From IMG/VR virus record IMGVR_UViG_3300031355_000002, positions 1 to 55,200 of that record: DNA of 55,200 bases, one strand, 5' to 3'. A program made the position numbers and the translations under genes. The notes beneath the pieces were generated by a model. The model was not told the origin of the DNA. It saw nothing but the letters and a program-made list of their open reading frames with translations, and ran no database searches. Positions 38,554-44,696 of the stretch are shown here, piece by piece. Source of the DNA: a virus. How positions within the stretch are numbered: the first letter of the stretch is position 1; every line of letters begins with the position of its first letter.

Positions 38554-38961
38554 ATGATGGGCCTTGATTGTTCACACGACGCTTTCCACGGGGCATACCA
38601 GGCATTCAACGGCCTCCGTCAGAAGGTGGCAGAAGCCTGGGGAGGCACGTACCCACCACACAAAGACAAGACCCTCAAAGAAGACATGTGGTACGCACCA
38701 GACGAATATCCAGATCCACAGAAAACAGCACCGGGCCTGTTCATCTTCTTCACACAGAGCGACTGTGGGGGCGCCATATCGTGGCTGGACTGCGCAATCG
38801 TAGCCAAGGAACTTGAGGAGCTGCTACCAAAAGTAGCCGAACTCGAGGACGGGACGCACAATCATATCCAATCAGTGGGTGGCTATGCCGCTGCGCTCAA
38901 GAAGTTCATAGCAGGGTGTAGGCAAGCTGCACATCTGAAAGAACCGTTGACATTCGGATAG
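38554..38961 (+). CDS. Conserved-type phage hypothetical protein
   Basis: 135 residues. GLDCSHDAFHGAYQAFNGLR, then GGTYPPHKDKTL and APGLFIFFTQSDCGGAISWL resemble a conserved phage protein with a GLDCSHDAFHGAY start. GGAAGGGA lies upstream. Function unknown. Confidence 0.7.
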   Translation: MMGLDCSHDAFHGAYQAFNGLRQKVAEAWGGTYPPHKDKTLKEDMWYAPDEYPDPQKTAPGLFIFFTQSDCGGAISWLDCAIVAKELEELLPKVAELEDGTHNHIQSVGGYAAALKKFIAGCRQAAHLKEPLTFG

Positions 38962-38970
38962 GAGAGATCG

Positions 38971-39330
38971 ATGAAACCACATTGTCCCCACTGTCATCAA
39001 GAGCTGGTGATCAGAAGTGGCAAGCATGGGAACTTCTGGGCATGTCCGGGCTACCCGCAGTGTCGGCACACTAAGGACTTCAACGACTGGATAGTTGAGT
39101 CCGTCGAGAAACTGGCTGTTGCGCTCGATAAGCTAGGAAGGTTGGCAGGAATTGACTGGAGGGATGAGTCAGACGAAGTTTCACGAGAACTTCGACAAAG
39201 TGATGAAGCTGATGATGCAGAAGCTCCGACCGAGGTTCGCAGCACATCAGTTCCATCAAGCAATGAAGGCGACCCACCACCTTTCGACGAGCTTCCGAGT
39301 AGACCTCCGGGAAATGGAGGGATGGTATGA
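38971..39330 (+). CDS. Topoisomerase-type zinc-ribbon protein
   Basis: 119 residues. CPHCHQELVIRSGKHGNFWA, then CPGYPQCRHTKDF is the C4 zinc finger found at the C termini of type IA topoisomerases. The tail is acidic (ELRQSDEADDAEAPTEVRST) and ends PPPFDELPSRPPGNGG. The last 160 nt overlap the next gene in another frame, and codon use there fits that other gene better, so the tail may be fortuitous. Confidence 0.65.
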   Translation: MKPHCPHCHQELVIRSGKHGNFWACPGYPQCRHTKDFNDWIVESVEKLAVALDKLGRLAGIDWRDESDEVSRELRQSDEADDAEAPTEVRSTSVPSSNEGDPPPFDELPSRPPGNGGMV

Positions 39331-39649
39331 GCCCATGACTAGCTTGGAGGAAGCTATCCTCCGAGGTGGTCAAGCAGTGGGTGGGTTGCGGTCAGCAGAG
39401 ATGTACTTCTCGTTCCACGGGCACATCACACTCGCCTGTAGTCGATGGGAGTGTATCTGGAGATGGGATGCCGAAAAGCAAGAAATCGAAATCAAGAAGG
39501 CTGATGAAGCATCAGCTGCGCGCCTTGAAATTCATCCGTGGCCACACAGGTCAAGCGGGCTCGTTCATGGCACCTGGTACGGGAAAGACGCTTACGTCAA
39601 TACGCTACGTGAAGGGAGAGCAGCACCAATTGGCTTTGGTGGTATGTAG
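39167..39649 (+). CDS. Hypothetical protein overlapping both neighbours
   Basis: 160 residues from the ATG at 39167 (GGAGG very close upstream). MSQTKFHENFDKVMKLMMQK, RLRSAEMYFSFHGHITLACS and RWECIWRWDAEKQEIEIKKA look like real protein with genome-like codons. It overlaps the zinc-ribbon gene by 164 nt and the helicase gene by 182 nt, each in a different frame. Its last ~55 codons may be non-functional. Confidence 0.5.
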   Translation, partial: SQTKFHENFDKVMKLMMQKLRPRFAAHQFHQAMKATHHLSTSFRVDLREMEGWYEPMTSLEEAILRGGQAVGGLRSAEMYFSFHGHITLACSRWECIWRWDAEKQEIEIKKADEASAARLEIHPWPHRSSGLVHGTWYGKDAYVNTLREGRAAPIGFGGM

Positions 39650-40877
39650 GCGAGACGACTTTATGACCTGGGAGCAGGAGCTGGAGATGGAGCGTCAGCG
39701 TGAGCCATTCATCATCGACTCTGGCAGGGTAGACCTGGGAGAAGCCACTGAATTCTGCATGGGTGATGGCAAGTGCCGGTGGATCTTGACCACGTATGAT
39801 CTGATGAAGAATCCAGAGATTGGTGAGTGGGTAGAAGGCGAGCTGTTCGATATTGTCATTGCTGACGAGTCTCACATGATCAAGAGATGGAAATCATCTA
39901 GGACTAAGGCGGTGATCCGCCGCACTCGCCACATCCCTGAGCGTATCGCAATGACTGGCTCACCGATCACCAACGAGCCGCTTGACGTGTTCAGTCAGTG
40001 TCTCTTCATCGATGATGGCAAGACGTTCGGCTCTAATGAATGGGCCTTTAAGCGGAAGTACTACCTCAAGTCAGGGCCAGGGTGGTACAAGAGACGTGGA
40101 GCAAAGGACGAGATAGCTGAGAGGCTGAAGAAGATTGCCTTCTACGTTCACGAAGACGACGCAATGAAGCTGCCACCTAAGAAGTCCATCATTAAAGGCG
40201 CTCCGATGTCGAAGAGCCAGGCAAAATCATACCAACAAGTTCTCGATGAGTGGGAGATACTCATCGGAGAAGATGTTCTGGAAATAGATCAGGTCATCGT
40301 CCAGCTAGCTAAGATGAAGCAGATTGCTTCTGGGTTCATCTACGACCAGGAAGGTAAGCCACACTGGATGAAGTCCGAGAAGATGAACCTCCTCTTTGAT
40401 CTGCTAGAAGACAAAGACTACATGGGCTCCAAGCCGAAGGTGGTCATCTGGGCATCATACACAGCAGAGATAGAAAAGATCGCTGAGATAGCTCGGAAGA
40501 ATAAGATCAAGTGCGTAACCTTCAGTGGCTCCAACCGCAAGAAGAAGGAGGCAGCTCGTCGGCAGTTCAGAGACAATAAACGCACTCGACTATTCATTGG
40601 ACAAGTAGACTCGGGTGTTGGAATGAACGAGCTGATAGTCGCTGACACAGCAGTCTACTTCAGCAACTCCTTTAAAGTCGTCTCCAGACAGCAGTCAATG
40701 CGCCGCATCAGAAGGCGAGGGTCTGAGAGACACAAGCGGATCACATATTACGACCTCATCACCGAGAAATCCGTCGATAGACATGTGCTCCAATCCATCA
40801 ATAACAACATGGGATTCGCCTCTATGATCCTGAGTAAGATACGACAGTCGAAAAACGTATCTGGATTTCTTCGCTGA
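39468..40877 (+). CDS. SNF2/DEAD-like superfamily 2 helicase
   Basis: 469 residues from the ATG at 39468 (GGAG 5 nt upstream). Motif Q/0 is LMKHQLRALKF, motif I MAPGTGKT (34-41), motif Ia ALVVCRRDDF, motif II DESH (133-136), motif III MTGSPITNEP. The second RecA domain has KVVIWASYTAEIEKIAEIAR and motif VI SRQQSMRRIRRRG. This set fits a SNF2-type translocase used by phages in replication or recombination. Start choice is affected by the overlap with the preceding gene. Confidence 0.85.
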   Translation: MPKSKKSKSRRLMKHQLRALKFIRGHTGQAGSFMAPGTGKTLTSIRYVKGEQHQLALVVCRRDDFMTWEQELEMERQREPFIIDSGRVDLGEATEFCMGDGKCRWILTTYDLMKNPEIGEWVEGELFDIVIADESHMIKRWKSSRTKAVIRRTRHIPERIAMTGSPITNEPLDVFSQCLFIDDGKTFGSNEWAFKRKYYLKSGPGWYKRRGAKDEIAERLKKIAFYVHEDDAMKLPPKKSIIKGAPMSKSQAKSYQQVLDEWEILIGEDVLEIDQVIVQLAKMKQIASGFIYDQEGKPHWMKSEKMNLLFDLLEDKDYMGSKPKVVIWASYTAEIEKIAEIARKNKIKCVTFSGSNRKKKEAARRQFRDNKRTRLFIGQVDSGVGMNELIVADTAVYFSNSFKVVSRQQSMRRIRRRGSERHKRITYYDLITEKSVDRHVLQSINNNMGFASMILSKIRQSKNVSGFLR

Positions 40878-40880
40878 GGG

Positions 40881-40908
40881 TTGATCTTTCGCGTCTGTGT
40901 GATAGAAG
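40881..40908 (+). promoter_or_regulatory. Weak candidate promoter before the nuclease gene
   Basis: TTGATC, a 16-bp spacer and TAGAAG. The block GGTTGATCTTTCGC resembles GGTTGACTTTCGC at the early promoter (22048) and has the same spacer length. It lies in a rare 56-nt gap. Match to consensus is modest. Confidence 0.3.
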
Positions 40909-40933
40909 TGCGATTTCCGGGAGGGATGCAAAC

Positions 40934-41977
40934 ATGGCCAAGCAGAAGAAGCTGATCCAAGTCGCTCCAGTCAAGCTCGTAAAGTTGCCGTCTCTGATAC
41001 TCGAGAATCCGTTCGAGGACCCACTCCTGCCTGAGAAAGTAACGTGGACTGCCTCTGCGTTGAAGACTTTCCGCAAGTGTCCACGCAAATACTTCTGGAA
41101 GTACATCATGCGGCTCAAGCCGCGCCGGAGAGAAGAGTCGCTGGCAATCGGCATCGTGGTCCACGAAGCGATAGGCAAGTGGTACGCAGGCCGCAAGGCT
41201 TCGATGAAAGCGATTTCCAACAAGACGGTCAAGACTCTCGAAGACGACCTCCTCAAGACCCAGGCCCTCTACGATCAGGGTGACTACGATAAGTTCTCTG
41301 CTGCGGTTGCTACCCTGCGTGGCATGCTGCGTGGATATGCAGCGAACTACAACCGGGACAGGCAGAAATGGAAGCTCGACCGTAAGAAGGTGGAGGCGAA
41401 GTTCAAGGTCGACATGGGTAACTTCTTCTTTGCGGGGAAGATCGACCTTCTGACGCTCGAGCAGAAGACCGACGTTCTGGTCGAACACAAGACCGCATCC
41501 AACATAGGCGACTCATATATCGACCGCCTTCCTCTCGACACTCAGGTCCGCGCATACATTCTCGGTGCAGAACTTGAGTTCGGAATCAAAGTCGGCAAGG
41601 TCGTCTACGACGTGATCCGGAAGTGTAAGCTGCGTCGGAAGAGTGACGAATCACCCGAGGACTTCAACGACCGCATTGCTCTCGACTATGAAAGTCGCCC
41701 GGGCTTCTACTTCTACCGCGAGCCCCTCAAGTTCAACCGCGCCTCCATCAAGAACTTCCGTTTCGAGATGCAGCAGACTAACGAAGTGTATCAGCAAATC
41801 GTCGATGGAGAAGAGCCGGAGAATCCTCGCTCGTGGTTGCCGAACGATGCTCTGTGCAACGAATACTTCAAGCTGTGTCCATTCCACTCTCTGTGTCTCG
41901 ATGGACTTTGCAAGGGTCACAATGCCCTCTACGAGCAGAAGAAAGATGAGCACGAAGAACTTGCTGATGGAGAATAG
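40934..41977 (+). CDS. Cas4/RecB-like PD-(D/E)XK nuclease with probable Fe-S cluster
   Basis: 347 residues. The fold motifs are in order: FRKCPRKYFWKY (Cys49), GIVVHEAIG (His77), FFFAGKIDLL (Asp171), LVEHKTA (Glu184, Lys186) and the QVRAY helix (Gln204). The C-terminal Cys set C308, C315, C321 and C326, with Cys49, could bind a 4Fe-4S cluster as in Cas4/AddB enzymes. It probably resects DNA ends for recombination. The GTG-free ATG follows GGGAGGG. It is next to the Sak4-like gene, supporting a recombination module. Confidence 0.85.
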   Translation: MAKQKKLIQVAPVKLVKLPSLILENPFEDPLLPEKVTWTASALKTFRKCPRKYFWKYIMRLKPRRREESLAIGIVVHEAIGKWYAGRKASMKAISNKTVKTLEDDLLKTQALYDQGDYDKFSAAVATLRGMLRGYAANYNRDRQKWKLDRKKVEAKFKVDMGNFFFAGKIDLLTLEQKTDVLVEHKTASNIGDSYIDRLPLDTQVRAYILGAELEFGIKVGKVVYDVIRKCKLRRKSDESPEDFNDRIALDYESRPGFYFYREPLKFNRASIKNFRFEMQQTNEVYQQIVDGEEPENPRSWLPNDALCNEYFKLCPFHSLCLDGLCKGHNALYEQKKDEHEELADGE

Positions 41978-42242
41978 CGAGCGGATTCGCTTCAACCAAT
42001 GCCTGGACGGAATGCTCATACTCTTCAGGATTGAGATGGAGCACAATGATGAAGCCGACTCTTACATGAGTGATGGTCGAATAGACATGGAACATCTTGC
42101 TTGGGCATTGAGAGATTACATACTGCAATACTTCGAGAATCACAAGGAATCAGAGAAGTGGCCACCACTTGTTGAGGCAGCCGTTACACGACGTCTAGAA
42201 CTATTCATCGTTGGAAGGGCATTTGACCATGGACATAACTGA
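41967..42242 (+). CDS. Small hypothetical protein
   Basis: 91 residues. I chose the ATG at 41967; one at 41946 is also possible. RIRFNQCLDGMLILFRIEME, then DMEHLAWALRDYILQYFENH. Acidic and helical. Unrecognised. Confidence 0.6.
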   Translation: MENSERIRFNQCLDGMLILFRIEMEHNDEADSYMSDGRIDMEHLAWALRDYILQYFENHKESEKWPPLVEAAVTRRLELFIVGRAFDHGHN

Positions 42243-42606
42243 CCTCTTTCCAAAACGAGAGCGTGTCCTCACCTCCGCTGAATTCTGGCACTTTGTGGAG
42301 AGCAGAGAAGACGTCAAGGTTCATGGAATGGTAGAGGCTGAAGATCCGAAAGACGACGCAGTCATCTTCGGCCTGACTGGGATCCCAGCAAGGACAAATA
42401 CTGGGTGGATGATTGTTTCGATGCACCCCACGGAAACGCTGTTTCACTCGCTAGAAACGTGGACAGAGATCTTCAACGGCGAACGAGACTTGAAGATTAT
42501 GAAACACTTTACCCGTATCGTTGGGTACTATTCTGAGCTCAATAACTGGAACATGTCGAAGATCGCCGAGTTGGCTGATCGTCGGCGCGGTCACTACGAA
42601 CTGTAA
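42229..42606 (+). CDS. Small protein with NrdD-like C-terminal tail
   Basis: 125 residues from the ATG at 42229 (GGAAGGG upstream). The body is unlike known folds to me. The end FTRIVGYYSELNNWNMSKIA, then ELADRRRGHYEL resembles the C-terminal tail of anaerobic ribonucleotide reductase (R-x-x-G-Y-x-S-x-x-x-x-W-N-x-x-K-x-A-E), but the CxxC zinc pairs and the catalytic domain are absent. Confidence 0.55.
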   Translation: MDITDLFPKRERVLTSAEFWHFVESREDVKVHGMVEAEDPKDDAVIFGLTGIPARTNTGWMIVSMHPTETLFHSLETWTEIFNGERDLKIMKHFTRIVGYYSELNNWNMSKIAELADRRRGHYEL

Positions 42607-42616
42607 GGAGGCAGAG

Positions 42617-43375
42617 GTGGCGAAGAAGAAGGCGAAGAAGAAGGGCAAGAGCCTGAAAAAGGTGAAGCCACTAGTCCTGCCGACCAAGAAGACGAAGCCG
42701 GCATCTGATATCACAGACTACATCTCGATGTTCTACGGACCCCCGGGTGTAGGGAAGACGACGTTTGTTAATGATATGGGGGACGTGCTGTTTCTCTCGA
42801 CTGACCGTGGTACGCGATTCATAGAAGCCATGAGAGAAGAGATTAGCACTGTCAGCAAACTCGAGCGAGTATTTAAGGCACTAGAAACAAAGGGAGCAGC
42901 AGACAACTACGATATGGTCTGCGTTGACCATGTCGATGACTTCTGCACTATGCTCGAAGACCACGTCCTTGACAAGTTGCGCGTCGAGTCGCTCGGAGAT
43001 GCTGGTTGGGGCAAGGGCTGGAAGATGTATCGTAAGATTATTGCCCTTTTCCTGCGCAGACTAAAGGCTCTCAACTTAGGCATCACATTTATTGCCCACG
43101 AGACAATCAAGACAGTGCGTAGCCGTGGTCAAGAACTAGAACGAACGATGCCCGCAATGAGCAAATCAGCCTGGGGGCTTATCATCCCAGTTTGTGACAT
43201 AGTGGGGTACTGCGGCTTTAAGACGATCAAGAAGGGAGGAAAACGAAAGGAGATCCGGACGGTCGAGTGCGAACCGAGGGAAGACCTCTACGCGAAAGAC
43301 CGGACGGACCGAGACCAGCCCGAGAAGGGCTGGGAACGGTTGGATGGTGCCAAGTTCGTTGAAACCTTTGAATAG
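42617..43375 (+). CDS. Sak4-like RecA-family ATPase (AAA_24), GTG start
   Basis: 252 residues from GTG 42617 (AAGGAGG 5 nt upstream). A Lys-rich tail (residues 1-28) leads to DYISMFYGPPGVGKTTF with Walker A at 41-49, Walker B YDMVCVDHVDDF (98-109) and KALNLGITFIAHETIKTVRS. This matches phage Sak4-type single-strand-annealing-associated ATPases. Such proteins aid replication-linked recombination. It is followed 11 nt later by an ssDNA-binding-like gene, a usual pairing. Confidence 0.8.
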   Translation: MAKKKAKKKGKSLKKVKPLVLPTKKTKPASDITDYISMFYGPPGVGKTTFVNDMGDVLFLSTDRGTRFIEAMREEISTVSKLERVFKALETKGAADNYDMVCVDHVDDFCTMLEDHVLDKLRVESLGDAGWGKGWKMYRKIIALFLRRLKALNLGITFIAHETIKTVRSRGQELERTMPAMSKSAWGLIIPVCDIVGYCGFKTIKKGGKRKEIRTVECEPREDLYAKDRTDRDQPEKGWERLDGAKFVETFE

Positions 43376-43386
43376 GAGGAGTACCC

Positions 43387-44637
43387 GTGGCAAAGAAGAA
43401 GTCGAAGAAGAAGTCAAAGAAGGGCAAGAAGGGCAAGAAGGGACGCAAGAGCAATAAGGGAAGTACAAAGCGCAAGAAGAAGCAGGAGACTGAGGACGAC
43501 GATGACGACGGTGAAGTCGAAGAGCACGGCAAGAGCGGAGCCGTCACCTTCGATGACATCGACGACTGGGACGATACCGAAGAGGCTCCGTCGTTCAGCG
43601 AAGTACCTGACGACAAGTACGAAGCAAAGATCGCCAGCGCAACGCTGAACCGCTCGAAGTCCTCGGGTCGTCGCCAGTGTTCGTGGGACCTCATCATCAT
43701 CAGCGGTGAGATGAAGGGTCGCCACGTCTTCAAGCACGATGGTCTCGAGGACGAGCAGCAGCGGTCCTACTTCAGGCAGGCTCTGGCCAAGCTCGGTATC
43801 GCATGGCCGAAGAAGAGCGAGCTGGCCGAGACTCTCTCTGAGCTTGAAGGAACCTTCGCTGCAATCACCGTCCGCACCAAGGGTGAGTTCCAGAACGTTT
43901 ACTTCGACCGCGCTCTCGACTCCGATGATGTCGGAGACATCGACGACCTGGACGATGATGGAGACGGAGACGGTGATGATGCTGCCGAGCTCGAGAAGGG
44001 TGACCGCGTCACCGCCGAGATCGATGGCGAGACGTATGCTGGCAAGATCATGAAGATCAAAGGCAGCAAGGCCACGGTCAAGTTCGATGACGGCGACAAG
44101 CAGACGCTGCCTCTCGACGAACTGTCCGCCGAAGACACCGACGATGACGGGGACGGGGATGACGACGGGGACGATGATGGAGACGGAGACGGGGATGACG
44201 ATGCTCCCGAACTCGAGAAGGGTAGCCGCGTAACTGCAGAGATCGACGGCGAAACCTACGCCGGCGAGATCAAGAAGGTCAAGGGCAAGAAGGCCACCGT
44301 GGAGTTCGATGACGGTGATACCCAGAAGATTGCCCTGGACGACCTCACCGCCGAAGACGATGACGGTGATGGAGACGACGATGATGGCGACGGAGACGAC
44401 GACGGGGACGACGGGGACGGTGAGGGCGTAGAGGTCGAGTTCGATGATGACGACCTCACATCGAAGGACAAGAAGAAGATCAAGAAGCTGGCGAAGAAGT
44501 ACAAGATGGACCCTGAGGACTATGACACCACAAGCGACCTGCTCGTAGAAATCGCGGAATATTGCGATATCTCGGGCACGTACAAGAAGGCGTCAAAGCT
44601 CATCAAGGAGTGCGAAGAGCACGAAGACGACGAGTAG
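43387..44637 (+). CDS. ssDNA-binding/DUF669-like protein with two SH3/Tudor-like repeats and acidic linkers, GTG start
   Basis: 416 residues from GTG 43387 (GGAGGAG upstream). Residues 1-33 are a Lys-rich tail. About 74-177 match phage DUF669-type recombination/ssDNA-binding proteins (PDDKYEAKIASATLNRSKSS, WDLIIISGEMKGRHVF, YFRQALAKLGIAWP). Two near-identical ~50-residue modules (201-250 and 276-324: LEKGDRVTAEIDGETYAGKI, ATVKFDDGDKQTLPLDEL) resemble Tudor/SH3 barrels. Asp/Gly linkers (DDDGDGDDDGDDDGDGDGDD) separate them. The end has a helical region and EHEDDE. It follows the Sak4-like gene; the acidic tail is common in SSB-like proteins. Confidence 0.7.
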   Translation: MAKKKSKKKSKKGKKGKKGRKSNKGSTKRKKKQETEDDDDDGEVEEHGKSGAVTFDDIDDWDDTEEAPSFSEVPDDKYEAKIASATLNRSKSSGRRQCSWDLIIISGEMKGRHVFKHDGLEDEQQRSYFRQALAKLGIAWPKKSELAETLSELEGTFAAITVRTKGEFQNVYFDRALDSDDVGDIDDLDDDGDGDGDDAAELEKGDRVTAEIDGETYAGKIMKIKGSKATVKFDDGDKQTLPLDELSAEDTDDDGDGDDDGDDDGDGDGDDDAPELEKGSRVTAEIDGETYAGEIKKVKGKKATVEFDDGDTQKIALDDLTAEDDDGDGDDDDGDGDDDGDDGDGEGVEVEFDDDDLTSKDKKKIKKLAKKYKMDPEDYDTTSDLLVEIAEYCDISGTYKKASKLIKECEEHEDDE

Positions 44638-44649
44638 AGCCTAAACAAT

Positions 44650-44680
44650 GGGGACTCTCGGTTCAACCCCGAGAGTCCCC
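44650..44680 (+). terminator. Strong 12-bp hairpin before the primase-helicase gene
   Basis: GGGGACTCTCGG and CCGAGAGTCCCC are perfectly complementary around the loop TTCAACC. The tail AGTCTTT is a poor U-tract, so it may be a partial terminator or an mRNA-protecting structure between the abundant ssDNA-binding protein and the helicase. Confidence 0.5.
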
Positions 44681-44696
44681 AGTCTTTGGAGCGTCG

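Noticed and set aside
43930-44430. CRISPR-like or minisatellite array
   Set aside because: The repetitive GAC/GGA DNA encodes Asp/Gly linkers in frame; there are no regular repeats with unique spacers.
44650-44680. tRNA-like T-arm
   Set aside because: The stem is 12 bp and no acceptor, D or anticodon arms are found nearby, so it is not a tRNA.
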